A stretch of DNA of 64,000 bases from Corallococcus soli (lineage in GTDB: Bacteria > Myxococcota > Myxococcia > Myxococcales > Myxococcaceae): positions 124,001 through 188,000 of the forward strand of contig NZ_JAAIYO010000014.1 of the NCBI RefSeq assembly GCF_014930455.1, in the 5' to 3' direction. The stretch's first letter is position 1, and every line of letters starts with the position of its first letter. Positions 1 to 9,193 of the stretch are shown one piece after another. Below the pieces are notes generated by a model. The model searched no databases. It was not told the DNA's origin and saw only the letters and a list, made by a program, of their open reading frames with translations. A program made the translations under genes and the position numbers.

Positions 1-1037
1 TAGAGCCAGGACCCCAGGGCCGTCAGCTGCGCTGGCTGCCCGTTGCCCTCGCCCACGAGCAGATCCCGGACGAGGGTGGTCCCCTCCGAGGTGCCATCGC
101 TCTTCCACAACTCCTGACCATGAACGGGGTCGCTCATGCTGAAGAAGAGCGTGTCGCCCACCGCCTTGAGCAGCTCAGGGGAGTAGTGGGGGCCAACGGC
201 GGAAGGCACGATGCGGGTGGTGCCCGCGGCGGTGCCGTTGCTCCGCCACAGCCCCGCCCCTTGGTTTCCGTCATTCGCGACGAGGTAGAGCACCCCGCCC
301 AGGGCGGTGAGCTCCGCCGGGGACGAGGATCCGGCGCCAGGCCGGATGTCCTTGACCAGGGTGGTGCCGCCCGCGGTGCCGTCGCTCTTCCACAGCTCCA
401 TGCCCGACGCGCCGTCATCCGCGGCGAAGTAGAGGGTGTTCCCGACGGCGGTGAGCAGCGAGGGCTGGCCGCCGATGCTTCCGGGGACGAGATCCATGAC
501 GAGGGTGGTCCCCCCCGCGGTGCCATCACTCGTCCACAGCTCGAAGCCCGTGACGCCATCGTCCGCCACGAAGTAGAGCCTGCTGCCCAGGGCGATGAGG
601 CTGGTGGGCAGACTGGAGCCGCCCCCCGGGACGAGGTCCTTGACGAGGGTGGTGCCCGCCTCCGTGCCATCGCTCTTCCACAGCTCGAGCCCGTTCGCGC
701 CGTTGTCCGCGATGAAGAAGAGGGTGTCGCCCACCGCGGTGAGCTGGGCCGGGGAAGCGCCCTCCGGGCCAGGACGGATGTCTTTGACCCGCAGGGTGCC
801 CGCGGCGGTACCGTCCGTCTTCCAGAGTTCGGCCCCGCCAGCGCCGTCGTCGGCGGCGAAGAACAGGGCGCCGCCCACGGTCACGCCCGGGGCCGGGTCG
901 CTGCCCTCCGCGCCCGGAGCGATGTCCTTGAGGGTCGAGACGGGACGACACTCGGGAGCGGGGATCCCTGCCATCGCAGGCGCGCCAACCGACAGCAGCC
1001 CCGACAACAACAGCAGACACCTGTTCATCAGACCCAT
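1..1037 (-). CDS. ELWxxDGT-repeat secreted protein (3' end outside window)
   Basis: Read on the minus strand, this open frame begins with a short N-terminus and a hydrophobic signal peptide (MNRCLLLLSGLLSVG, cleavage near PAMAG). It then carries at least six copies of a roughly 50-residue unit ending in ELWKTDGT, ELWKSDGT, ELWTSDGT or similar, with the lead-in FFxADDGxxGxELW. This is the ELWxxDGT repeat family, which probably folds as a beta-propeller and is common in secreted myxobacterial proteins; its ligand is unknown. Two in-frame ATGs (1037 and 1028) could be the start. I prefer 1037 because a purine-rich GGGGGAAG lies upstream. The frame stays open to base 1, so the C-terminus, which might hold a sorting signal, is not visible. 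Confidence 0.85.
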   Translation of the reverse strand, partial: MGLMNRCLLLLSGLLSVGAPAMAGIPAPECRPVSTLKDIAPGAEGSDPAPGVTVGGALFFAADDGAGGAELWKTDGTAAGTLRVKDIRPGPEGASPAQLTAVGDTLFFIADNGANGLELWKSDGTEAGTTLVKDLVPGGGSSLPTSLIALGSRLYFVADDGVTGFELWTSDGTAGGTTLVMDLVPGSIGGQPSLLTAVGNTLYFAADDGASGMELWKSDGTAGGTTLVKDIRPGAGSSSPAELTALGGVLYLVANDGNQGAGLWRSNGTAAGTTRIVPSAVGPHYSPELLKAVGDTLFFSMSDPVHGQELWKSDGTSEGTTLVRDLLVGEGNGQPAQLTALGSWL

Positions 1038-1772
1038 CCCTGCCATTCTTCCCCCACGTTCATCGCAATCCTCCAAGCCCGCTCGGGACCCAAACGGTGG
1101 AGGAAAAAGGAACGGGACCTCACGGGCCTGACAAAGCAGACGGAGATCCCTTCTCTACGATCACGCATCGTTCATTCAAACCAGACTTTCCGTCAACCCC
1201 ACATACCGCGCATCTGCGTTTTTCCTGTCTGGCGGTGATGGGTCTGATCACACCTGGCGTCAGGATCGCTCGCCACCCCAAAACGAGACATTCCGGAACT
1301 CATCTCAAAACCAGAATGGACTAACAACATGCGTCATCCGCGCCCGGGGGTGACGTGGGGTGGTTTCGCTCCAGCCTGGTCCTTACTGCCCCCCGGCCTG
1401 ACGCACTGTCGACCACCGCCCTGAAGGCAGGCTTGGATTCGGCTTCGCAATCACTCTCAAGTGCCGTGTCATCGCCGGCCGGGGTCGTTGGGGGCCCGAT
1501 CATCCTTCGCACTGCGTCAGGTGAACTGCTCGCGGAAGGCCCGCGGGCTGCGGGCCGTCCCCTCCCCGCTCCCACACCGCGGCCCCCGCCCGGTTTCTTC
1601 GCGGATGCGAAGTTGAGCGCGAGGCTCCCTGGCCGCAATCGCTTCGCTGGGGTCGCGTACCCACAGCGTCTTTCCGGGCCGGGGTCACGACGGGGTGGTG
1701 GCGCAACTTCCCGTGATGACAGCGGATAATCCGGACGGCAACATCGGATGTATCAGAGGGGGGCAGTACGTC
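1038..1772. other. Intergenic region, no supported gene
   Basis: These 735 bases hold no frame that reads like a protein. About 1100-1330 is noticeably less GC-rich and may carry divergent promoters for the flanking genes. A 7-bp perfect hairpin (arms 1538-1544 and 1550-1556) is present but has no T-run. Open frames here have arbitrary composition and no ribosome site. Confidence 0.5.
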
Positions 1773-4700
1773 ATGCGAGTCGACGGTCCATCATCTTCAA
1801 CCCAAACAATCTCTTCCGGAGACACAGGCAGGGCCCAGGCCCGCGAGGTCTCCGAATCCAACGTCGTCCGGGAAGAGGAGGCCCCCGACGCGCAAGGTCC
1901 TGATTCGACCTCCAGCTTCGAGGACGCGCCCGCGGCGCACCGGGAGCGACTGCTGCCCCCTCCCCCGCCTCCCCCGCCCGAGCCCCCGCCAGAGGAGGCC
2001 CGTCCCGTCCCGCAGAAGAACCTGAAGCGCGGTGACACCGGCGAAGACGTGAAGCAGCTCCAGGACTCCTTGGTGGAGCTGGGCTACCTGACGCCCGAGC
2101 AGGTCGCCACCGGGCCGGGCCTGTTCGGGCCGCGGACGGAGGCCGCGCTGGAGGGCTTCCAGCGGGACAACGGCATCACCGCCCGGGGCCACTACGAGGC
2201 CACCACCCGTGACGCGCTGTCGAAGTCCCTCGCGCGCTCCGCGCAGCCGGGCGGCAAGAAGCAGGGCCCGGCCATGTCCGCCGAGGCCGCGTTCATCACC
2301 CAGTTCACCTCCCAGTACAACCCGCACGGTCCGCGCGGCAGCACCAACTGCGGTCCCGCCAGCCTCGCCATGTCCCTGGCGTACACGGGCCACATGCCCC
2401 CGGGGCTCACGAAGGAACAGCAGGTGGACCATGCGCGCGCGCTGATGAGCCCGCGCCGCGCGTCGGAGTTCACCACCGCGACGGCGTCGGACGGCACGCG
2501 CGTGTCGCTGCTGGACCGGGACCATGAGCTCACCGGCGGCACCATGGTGTCCGACGGCATCCAGAACGCGGGCCTCACGTCGCGCTACGGGCAGGGCTGG
2601 GACACCCTGGACCAGCAGCTGGCGGCGGGCAACCCCGTCATCGCCAATGGCGCCACGAACGCGGCCTGGCGCTCGCAGTTCCCCGAGCGCATGGGCAGCG
2701 GCGACATCGGCCACCTCAACGCCATCCTCGCGAAGACGGCCGACGGGAAGTACCTCGTCGCCGACCCGCTGCACACCGGTGGCCCGGTGGCGATGACGCG
2801 CAATCAGCTCAGCGTCTTCTTCTCCCCCACCGGGGGCCAGCCGTCCTTCAATGCGCTGCACGGGGCCTCGCGAGGCGCCGGTGCCGCGAGGCCGGATGGC
2901 GCCAACGCGGGGGCCAGCGCGGGCGCCGCCGCCGCCCGGCTGCTGGAGCAGGCCGCCGCGAGCCTCCCTCCGTTTGATCCGGGCCCCTACACGCCCCCGA
3001 CGGGCGTGGGGGTCGCCAACGTCGCCACGCCGAGCGCGTCCGGCGCGGACGTCGCGGCGCGGGCGACGCAGGACGCGAAGGCCCTTGCGGGCACGCTCCA
3101 GAACAGCCTGGAGCAGGGCGCCCTGCAGTTCGAGCAGCTCATCGCCAGCAACCCGGACCCCGCCTACCAGGAGGCGTTCGTCCGCGCCGCGGAGCCCTCG
3201 CTCGCGAAGATGGGCCAGCTCTTCGCCGGGGTGTCCCCGGAGACGGACCGCCAGCTCCACCCCCGCCCGCCGCTGCGCCACCCCGACCTCGCGAGGGACC
3301 GGCCGCTGCTCGACAAGCTGGCGAAGGAGGAGACCGCCATCGAGCAGAAGACGTACCTCGGCCTGGCGCGCGCCGCGGAGCGACTGGGAGAGCCGACCGC
3401 CGGGCTCGTGGGCAGGTACTTCACCCGGGACACGCCGCCGGGGTTCGCCAACCTCTCGCTGAGCCACGCCATCCGGACCGCCGTCAACTCCGGCATCGGC
3501 GCGCGGCTCGCGTTCGACATGGAGCGCGAGCTGGGCAGGAGCGCGGTCCAGCCTCCAGGCTTCAAGGGGCCCACCCGCGACATGGATGCCCAGGCCATCC
3601 ACAAGACGCTGTGGAGGGCCATCGACGGGCTTCGCACCCGGTTCACGGCGGTCGCGGACAAGGCGGAGGAGCACCAGAAGCAGCTCACGGGGCTGCTCAG
3701 CGGCCCGGCCAAGGTCCTCACCCCGGAGCAGCAGCAGGCCTTCACCGCCACCTTCCTGAACGACCCCGAGCGCAAGAAGGACCTGGCGGACTTCGAGCAG
3801 CTCAGCAAGCTGCTGGCCAGCGCCGCCCCGGATGGCGCGCCGTCGGGCGCGGATGGGCCGGAGGTCGTCGCGCTGGCTCGCGAGCTGCCGCGGATGGCGG
3901 CGACGCAGTCCGGCGCCGAGTACCTCGCCTCCCAGCTCGCCGCCCAGGGCGAGAACCACCCCACGTTCCTCGACACCGTCGGCAAGCTGAAGGACCTCAA
4001 GGACTTCGACGAGAAGCTCGCCCTCGCGCTCGTGAAGAGCGCGGGCTCGGGCGCCATCCTCGCGGCGGGCCTCAAGTCGAAGGGAGGGGCGGAGGCCATC
4101 TTCAACGGGCTCGCGCGCAACGCCCACCTGTTCGGGATGGACCCGGGGGACATGCGGCAGTACGTCAAGCTGCTGCGCGGCATCGGCCCGGACTCGACGC
4201 ATGCGCAGGTCCAGGGCATCACGCAGTCGCTCCGCGACCTCCTGCGGGACCAGGAGACGGGGCTGCCGGGCAACCCGGAGTCCCCTCGAAGCCAGGCGCT
4301 GCGCGGGCTGGGCGTCCTCGTCACCGCGACCGCGGCCGTGGGGGACGCCTCCGGCTGGAACCAGGCGGACTTCGCCGCGAAGATCAAGATCGTCGGCGAC
4401 GGACTCAGCGTCGGCGGGGACGGCGGGGCGCTCATCCTCGACGTGCTCGGCAAGTCCGCGCCGCTCCTCTCCAAGGTGCTCGGCAAGGCGTCCGGCGCGG
4501 GCACGCTGCTGGGCGCGGTGGGTGACGGCATCCAGTCCTTCCAGGCCGTGAAGGAGGGCAAGTACTGGAAGGCCAGCGCGTCCGGCGCGCAGTCACTGGG
4601 CGCCCTCCTCATGGCGGGAGGCTCGCTGGTCCGGTGGCTTCCCGGCGCCCAGCTCATCGGCGCCGCCCTGTTCCTGGGCGGGCTCGCGGTGAAGTACCTG

Positions 4701-5159
4701 GACCCGGACAAGTACGCCACGCGGGGCGCCCAGGTGCGCCTGCTCACCGAGAGCGGCATGGACGGGAAGCTGGCGCAGAACCTCATCGACCTGGGCCCCG
4801 ACCTCCTGGACAAGCGACTGCGGCAGCAGGCGCGCATGTCGCCGGAGCAGGTGCAGCGATTCATCGCCGACCACCCGGAGCTGGCGCGAGAGCCCCTCCA
4901 GTTCGACAGCCTGAGCCAGGGCGCCAACGCGATGGGGATGAAGGGCGCGGACTACCAGACGTTCCTGGAGCGACTGGCGAAGGCCCACGGCGTGGACGTC
5001 GGCACGCTCGCGACCGAGGTCCACTTCCGCTTCTACGGCCATCCTCCGTCGAGCGGCGCGAGCCAGGGGCAGCCGTCCCCGGACGAGGCGTTCCGCCAGT
5101 GGGTGGAGGCGCGCACGCCGGAGGTCGCGGCCTGGGCGAAGCAGCACCGGAAGCCCTGA
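1773..5159 (+). CDS. Large peptidoglycan-binding / C39-like cysteine peptidase protein
   Basis: A protein of 1128 aa. A poly-proline stretch (about residues 61-73) leads into a PG_binding_1 domain (about 84-155, LKRGDTGEDVKQLQ...FGPRTEAALEGFQ). A C39-like papain-fold domain follows, with candidate catalytic Cys193 (STNCGPASLAMSL), His314 (GDIGHLNAIL) and Asp331 (VADPLHTGG). The remaining 780 residues are alpha-helical and unrecognised, with a hydrophobic glycine/alanine-rich patch around 920-980. There is no Sec signal. The start at 1773 is chosen because AGAGGGGGG precedes it at good spacing; the frame extends 26 codons upstream without such a site. A disordered N-terminus, wall-binding module, peptidase-like domain and long tail would suit a secreted effector or wall-processing protein, but that is inference. 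Confidence 0.75.
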   Translation: MRVDGPSSSTQTISSGDTGRAQAREVSESNVVREEEAPDAQGPDSTSSFEDAPAAHRERLLPPPPPPPPEPPPEEARPVPQKNLKRGDTGEDVKQLQDSLVELGYLTPEQVATGPGLFGPRTEAALEGFQRDNGITARGHYEATTRDALSKSLARSAQPGGKKQGPAMSAEAAFITQFTSQYNPHGPRGSTNCGPASLAMSLAYTGHMPPGLTKEQQVDHARALMSPRRASEFTTATASDGTRVSLLDRDHELTGGTMVSDGIQNAGLTSRYGQGWDTLDQQLAAGNPVIANGATNAAWRSQFPERMGSGDIGHLNAILAKTADGKYLVADPLHTGGPVAMTRNQLSVFFSPTGGQPSFNALHGASRGAGAARPDGANAGASAGAAAARLLEQAAASLPPFDPGPYTPPTGVGVANVATPSASGADVAARATQDAKALAGTLQNSLEQGALQFEQLIASNPDPAYQEAFVRAAEPSLAKMGQLFAGVSPETDRQLHPRPPLRHPDLARDRPLLDKLAKEETAIEQKTYLGLARAAERLGEPTAGLVGRYFTRDTPPGFANLSLSHAIRTAVNSGIGARLAFDMERELGRSAVQPPGFKGPTRDMDAQAIHKTLWRAIDGLRTRFTAVADKAEEHQKQLTGLLSGPAKVLTPEQQQAFTATFLNDPERKKDLADFEQLSKLLASAAPDGAPSGADGPEVVALARELPRMAATQSGAEYLASQLAAQGENHPTFLDTVGKLKDLKDFDEKLALALVKSAGSGAILAAGLKSKGGAEAIFNGLARNAHLFGMDPGDMRQYVKLLRGIGPDSTHAQVQGITQSLRDLLRDQETGLPGNPESPRSQALRGLGVLVTATAAVGDASGWNQADFAAKIKIVGDGLSVGGDGGALILDVLGKSAPLLSKVLGKASGAGTLLGAVGDGIQSFQAVKEGKYWKASASGAQSLGALLMAGGSLVRWLPGAQLIGAALFLGGLAVKYLDPDKYATRGAQVRLLTESGMDGKLAQNLIDLGPDLLDKRLRQQARMSPEQVQRFIADHPELAREPLQFDSLSQGANAMGMKGADYQTFLERLAKAHGVDVGTLATEVHFRFYGHPPSSGASQGQPSPDEAFRQWVEARTPEVAAWAKQHRKP

Positions 5160-5221
5160 GCCCGCCCCGCCGGGGCGACGGATGGGCGGCACCGGGGACG
5201 GGCGGGTGGGTCCAGACCCGA

Positions 5222-5245
5222 TTCCAGGCTCACTTGAGCCTGGAA
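5222..5245. terminator. Perfect 11-bp hairpin between genes
   Basis: Arms 5222-5232 and 5235-5245 are exact inverted complements with a 2-nt loop, 63 nt after the preceding stop and 27 nt before the next start. No T-run follows, so termination is inferred from strength and position. Attenuation of the downstream gene is the alternative. Confidence 0.5.
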
Positions 5246-5271
5246 CGACACCTCCCGCATCATGCCCCGCC

Positions 5272-6054
5272 ATGAGCGTCGTCCCCGCCCCCGCCCCCGC
5301 CTGCTGCGCGAACCACGCGTCTGCGCCCGCCACCGGCACCTGCCAGCGCTGTGGCGCCTTCATCTGCGCGGCCGAGAACGGCCTTCTCTGCCCTGCCTGC
5401 GCCATCCGCCCCGACGCGGCCGGCCCCGAGGCCTACCGCGCGAAGTACTGGGGCCGGCGCGACGGGAGGGCCTGGGCGCTGGGCATCCTCGGACTCTGGT
5501 CCTGGGTCCCCATCGTGCTGCAGGTGGTGGGCGGTGAGATGAACTGGACGAACACCGCCCTCAACGCAGGGATAAGCGTGGCCTGCTTCGCCTACTGGGG
5601 GGGCTGGGCCCCCATGCGGCGCGGCATCCTCGTCGTGCCCGTCCTCATCGGGGCGTCCATCCTCACCGTCGAGGGCTACGGGGTGGAGTTCGCCGCCATG
5701 GTGGCACTCGCCCTCGCCATCTCCCTGGTGCTCGCCTGGTTCAACGCGCGCAACCGGCTCTTCTTCCGCCTCGACGTGACGCCAGCGGCCCTGGAGAAGA
5801 GCTGGCGTCGGTACATGGACCCGCGCATCCCCTACGTGGCGCTTGCGCTCGCGTGCCTCAGCGCCTGCATCCCGCTGCTCGCGTTCGTGAGCGTACCGCT
5901 GTGGGTGAGCATCCTGCTGCGCTCGGACCCGGTGACCGGGAAACCGATCCTGCGCGGGGGCTTCGCCGCCATTGGGTTGTTTGTCACCATCGTCGCAGCG
6001 CTGGTGGGCTTCGTCGCGATGTACAACTTCTTCTCCACGCCCTCGTCGCGCTGA
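5272..6054 (+). CDS. B-box zinc-finger membrane protein
   Basis: A protein of 260 aa. The N-terminal 50 residues carry Cys/His pairs in the order CCANH, CQRCGAFIC, CPACA, the spacing of a B-box-like zinc finger. The rest is about five hydrophobic segments (for example LGILGLWSWVPIVLQVVGG, AFVSVPLWVSILL, GLFVTIVAALVGFVAMYNFF), so it is an inner-membrane protein with a cytosolic zinc module. This architecture recurs in delta-proteobacteria; its function is not known. The start at 5272 (MSVVPAPAPACC) is preferred over an in-frame ATG 30 codons upstream, because that extension would run through the hairpin at 5222-5245 and adds only low-complexity sequence. Confidence 0.7.
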   Translation: MSVVPAPAPACCANHASAPATGTCQRCGAFICAAENGLLCPACAIRPDAAGPEAYRAKYWGRRDGRAWALGILGLWSWVPIVLQVVGGEMNWTNTALNAGISVACFAYWGGWAPMRRGILVVPVLIGASILTVEGYGVEFAAMVALALAISLVLAWFNARNRLFFRLDVTPAALEKSWRRYMDPRIPYVALALACLSACIPLLAFVSVPLWVSILLRSDPVTGKPILRGGFAAIGLFVTIVAALVGFVAMYNFFSTPSSR

Positions 6055-6124
6055 GCCGACCTCGCTGGCACGGCCCACCGTGCTCCTGGCACGCGGAGCC
6101 TCCCTTCGCTAGGCTGGCCGCGCC

Positions 6125-6850
6125 ATGGCGATCGAGAAGGCACTGCTGCTCATCGCGGACATCGGTGGGTACACCCGTTTCATGAAACACCACCGCTTCA
6201 GCCTCGCGCATGCGCAGGACACGGTGGCGCAGCTGCTCGAGGCCGTCATCGACGCCTCCGGCCGGTTCAAGCTCGCGAAGCTGGAGGGGGACGCGGCCTT
6301 CTTCTATGCCGTGGGCAACGACGGCTCGGCCTTCGCCCAGCAGGTCTCGGACATCCGGCGCGCCTTCCTCGCCCGGCGCGAGCAGCTCATCATCGACCGG
6401 ATGTGCAAGTGCGACGGGTGCATGCAGGTCAACGCCCTGACCCTCAAGTTCGTGGCCCACGATGGAGAGATTGCCTTCCAGCGGGTGAAGCACCTCACGG
6501 AGCTGGCGGGAATGGACGTCATCCTCGTGCACCGGATGCTGAAGAACGACGTCCCCGTCGCGGAGTACGTCCTGATGACGGACCCGGTGCTCGCGAGGCT
6601 GGACCCGGCGCTGCGCCAGGTCACTCGGGGGCTGGAGCACGACTTCGAGGGCATGGGCCGCACGGCGACGCACTACCTGGACCTGGGCGACGTCGCCACG
6701 GCGCTTCCCCAGGCGCTCGGCCCCAGTCTGGTTCGCAGGCTCTGGTCCAAGCTGGCGCTGGAGCTGCGCTCGCTCAAATACGTGCTGGGCTTCAAGAAGC
6801 CCTGCGAGGACTTCCGCAACGTCGAGATCATCGACGCCCAGGGCCCGTGA
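6125..6850 (+). CDS. DUF2652-family, class III cyclase-like protein
   Basis: A protein of 241 aa beginning IEKALLLIADIGGYTRFM and containing KLEGDAAFFY. These match the two metal-binding positions of class III nucleotidyl cyclases (ADIxGYT and KxxGDxFF). The pattern is typical of DUF2652 proteins, which resemble adenylyl cyclase catalytic domains. Whether this one makes a cyclic nucleotide cannot be told by reading. A cysteine pair in MCKCDGC (about residue 96) is a family-like feature. There are no membrane segments, so it is probably cytosolic. It sits 70 nt after the B-box gene on the same strand and may be co-transcribed. Confidence 0.75.
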   Translation: MAIEKALLLIADIGGYTRFMKHHRFSLAHAQDTVAQLLEAVIDASGRFKLAKLEGDAAFFYAVGNDGSAFAQQVSDIRRAFLARREQLIIDRMCKCDGCMQVNALTLKFVAHDGEIAFQRVKHLTELAGMDVILVHRMLKNDVPVAEYVLMTDPVLARLDPALRQVTRGLEHDFEGMGRTATHYLDLGDVATALPQALGPSLVRRLWSKLALELRSLKYVLGFKKPCEDFRNVEIIDAQGP

Positions 6851-6974
6851 GCGGGCCGGCGACCGTGCCCCCCGTTCCCTGCCGTGGGCTTCTCCGTGCT
6901 GGACGCGCCGGGCCCGCGGGGGCAGCCTTGCGCGCCGTTCCACCCTTCCCTGTTCGACCTCAGGAGTCCTTCCC

Positions 6975-7490
6975 ATGAAGCTCAAGGCATTGTGCCTCTC
7001 CATGTCGCTGCTGGTCCTCCCCGGCGTGGCCTCCGCCCAGAGCGCGCTGGACGCGCTCAAGAAGTCCGCGGGCGACGCCGGCAAGGGCGCCGTCGAGAAG
7101 CGCGTCAACACGAAGCTGATGGACGAGGGCCGCAAGAACCAGTGCAGCTTCAAGTCGGGCACCGCCGAACTGGACGCCGGCTGCGACGCGAAGCTGAAGA
7201 AGCTGGCCGCGACCCTCATCGACGCCAAGAAGCAGCTCGATGGCGCCGGGGTGAAGAGCTACAAGTTCGAGGTCTCCGGCCACACGGACTCGTCCGGTGA
7301 CGCGGCGAAGAACAAGAAGCTCAGCGAGCAGCGCGCGGAGACCCTCGTCAAGGAGCTGGTGACGCGCGGCGTGCCCCGCAACGAGATCATCGCCGTGGGC
7401 TTCGGCTCCGAGAAGCCCCTGGTGAAGCCGGACGACACCGCCGCCAAGAAGGCGAAGAACCGCCGCTACGAGCTGCGGGTTCGCCTGTAG
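6975..7490 (+). CDS. OmpA-family periplasmic protein
   Basis: A protein of 171 aa with a clear signal peptide (MKLKALCLSMSLLVLPGVASA, cleavage before QSALDA). The C-terminal half is an OmpA-like peptidoglycan-binding domain (FEVSGHTDSSGDAAKNKKLSEQRAE spread over about residues 95-120, then GFGSEKPL and NRRYELRVRL). The usual aspartate/arginine contacts to diaminopimelate (GHTD and NRR) are present. There is no beta-barrel, so it probably tethers something to the wall from the periplasm. The domain's typical FxxGxAxL start appears as FKSGTAELD. Confidence 0.85.
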   Translation: MKLKALCLSMSLLVLPGVASAQSALDALKKSAGDAGKGAVEKRVNTKLMDEGRKNQCSFKSGTAELDAGCDAKLKKLAATLIDAKKQLDGAGVKSYKFEVSGHTDSSGDAAKNKKLSEQRAETLVKELVTRGVPRNEIIAVGFGSEKPLVKPDDTAAKKAKNRRYELRVRL

Positions 7491-7516
7491 CCGTCAGCCG
7501 CCCCGAGGCTGGCGGC
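7490..7516. terminator. Hairpin between convergent genes
   Basis: Arms 7490-7499 and 7507-7516 pair over 10 positions with one G-T wobble, directly after the OmpA stop and facing the convergent bioY gene. Its placement fits a bidirectional terminator. Confidence 0.5.
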
Positions 7517-7583
7517 GACCATGCGCGTCGCGCCGGACGGACGTGCCTCTCGCCGTGTCGGAGAGGCCGTCACCGCCCTGGCT

Positions 7584-8192
7584 TCACGATGCCGTGGCCT
7601 TGGAAGCACGCGCCTGGACCAGCCGCCACGCGAGGGCCGTGAGCAGCCCGGCGATGGCGGCCTTGAGCACCCCTCCGGGAACGAAGGGAGCGAAGCCCTT
7701 GTGAAAGGCCGTGGCGGAGTCGAGGGAGACGGCCACCCGGAGCCAGCCCATGCCGATGCCCAGGATGACGAGCTGGCCCACGAGGAAGACGGGCACCGCC
7801 GTCCACGGCCGCCTGTCGTAGCCGTGGCGCGCCGCGAGCCCCACGAGCCAGGCCGCGGGCAGGAAGGCCACCAGGTAGCCCCCGGTGGGCCCGACGAGCT
7901 GTCCCCAGCCGCTGGCCGCCTTCGCGAAGAACGGCAGCCCCACCGCCCCCAGCAGCAGATAGACGAGCTGCGCGGCCATGCCCCGTCCAGGCCCGAGCGC
8001 GGCGGCCGTGAGGACGACCGCGAGCGTCTGGCCCGTGATGGGCACCGGCGAGCCCGGCACCGCGATGGCGACCTGCGCGAGCAACGCGGTCCAGAGCGCC
8101 GCGCCGAGCACGAGCGCCGCCTCATGCGCGCGCGTGCGCACGAAGACGTCCGCCAGGACGCGATGCGGGAGAGGACTGGCGCCCGCGCTCAA
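7584..8192 (-). CDS. bioY: BioY biotin-uptake S component
   Basis: About 200 aa with six hydrophobic helices and the BioY hallmark run VPGSPVPITGQTLAV followed by GPTGGYLVAF. BioY is the substrate-binding membrane subunit of ECF biotin transporters. No bioM/bioN (ATPase or T subunit) gene is adjacent, so it either works alone, as many BioY proteins do, or uses a shared energising module. The start is uncertain: the frame has only a TTG at 8192, and a GTG about 18 codons inside (before RTRAHEAALVLG) has a better purine stretch upstream. Confidence 0.88.
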   Translation of the reverse strand: MSAGASPLPHRVLADVFVRTRAHEAALVLGAALWTALLAQVAIAVPGSPVPITGQTLAVVLTAAALGPGRGMAAQLVYLLLGAVGLPFFAKAASGWGQLVGPTGGYLVAFLPAAWLVGLAARHGYDRRPWTAVPVFLVGQLVILGIGMGWLRVAVSLDSATAFHKGFAPFVPGGVLKAAIAGLLTALAWRLVQARASKATAS

Positions 8193-8358
8193 CGCGGACC
8201 CGTCAGCGAGGAGTGCGAACCGGATGACGACACAAAGGGGCGTGGGGACACGGGCCGATGCTCAGCGAGGATGGGGCCTGATGCAAGGCGAAGGGCCGCG
8301 CCTCGCCGTCAGCGCCTCCGCCTGACCGTGTAGAGTTCCCTTCTGGAGGGGACTCATC

Positions 8359-9114
8359 ATGGGAATCACGATGTCGCAGCACGAGTACGCCACGGCATTC
8401 CGTCTGCTCGCGGCCACCGCCCGACACCCCGAGAACATCCATCGCGTCGTCGAGGATCGGCTCCTTCCCCAACTGCCGACGTCCCCCACGCTGCTGGACG
8501 TGGGCGCCGGTTCGGGCAAGGTGGCCGAAAAGCTCGCGCGGCACTTCGCCTCGCTCACCCTGCTGGAGCCCAATCCCGAGCAGATCGCCCCGTTCCAGCA
8601 CGAGAAGGCGAGGATCCATCTCAAGTCCCTGGATGGCTTCCACTCGCCCGACACCTACGAGCTCGTCGTGTGCTCGCACGTGCTGTACCACGTCCCTCCT
8701 CCTGAATGGGGGCGCTTCATTGACAGACTGCTCTCGTTCGTCCGCCCCGGGGGCTGCTGTCTGCTCGCGATGGCCGCCGCGCGCGGGCCGACCTACGAGC
8801 TGTGCAGCGACTTCTCCAAGACGTTGATCTTCAGCGAGCAGTTGATCGCAGAGGTCCAGCGCAAGCAATTGGCGCACGAGGTCATCCCGACGATGAGCGG
8901 GTTCGCCGCGGCCACCTTCGAGGAGATGTACACGCTCTGCCGCTTCCTCGTGCTGGAGGGCTGTTTCACGGCGGAGCAGCTCGCGGCCCTGACCGAGGAC
9001 CAGGCGCGCGAACTGGATGCGCGGATCCGCGCGCACACCGAGCGCTGCCGGGGGGCCGACGGCATGTACCGCCTGGAGCAGGACGAGGATCTGGTCCTCA
9101 TCTTCCGGACATGA
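8359..9114 (+). CDS. Class I SAM-dependent methyltransferase
   Basis: A protein of 251 aa. Motif I is LLDVGAGSGKVAEKLA (about residue 49), with the acidic post-I LLEPNPEQ and motif IV ELVVCSHVLYHVPPPEW. These are the hallmarks of small-molecule methyltransferases of the Methyltransf_11/25 type. The substrate is unknown. It is preceded by GGAGGGG at good spacing from the ATG. It is divergent from bioY with about 165 nt between, so the two may share a promoter region. Confidence 0.8.
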   Translation: MGITMSQHEYATAFRLLAATARHPENIHRVVEDRLLPQLPTSPTLLDVGAGSGKVAEKLARHFASLTLLEPNPEQIAPFQHEKARIHLKSLDGFHSPDTYELVVCSHVLYHVPPPEWGRFIDRLLSFVRPGGCCLLAMAAARGPTYELCSDFSKTLIFSEQLIAEVQRKQLAHEVIPTMSGFAAATFEEMYTLCRFLVLEGCFTAEQLAALTEDQARELDARIRAHTERCRGADGMYRLEQDEDLVLIFRT

Positions 9115-9124
9115 AGTCGAAGGC

Positions 9125-9166
9125 CGCCAGGGCGGGCCCAGGGGACTCCCTGCGCGCGCCCTGGCG
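9125..9166. terminator. 10-bp perfect inverted repeat between convergent genes
   Basis: Arms 9125-9134 and 9157-9166 are perfect complements with a 22-nt loop, lying between the convergent methyltransferase and lipoprotein genes. Likely a bidirectional terminator. Confidence 0.4.
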
Positions 9167-9193
9167 CCCCCCCGCTCCCGCCTGGGCGTGCGC

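Noticed and set aside
1355-1729. 124-codon plus-strand frame in the first intergenic region
   Set aside because: No ribosome site, no recognisable composition, and it overlaps the better supported upstream region of the next gene.
1797-4202. 801-codon open frame on the minus strand opposite the C39-like gene
   Set aside because: Arginine/glycine-rich antisense shadow of a high-GC gene; no domain or ribosome site, while the plus strand carries recognisable domains.
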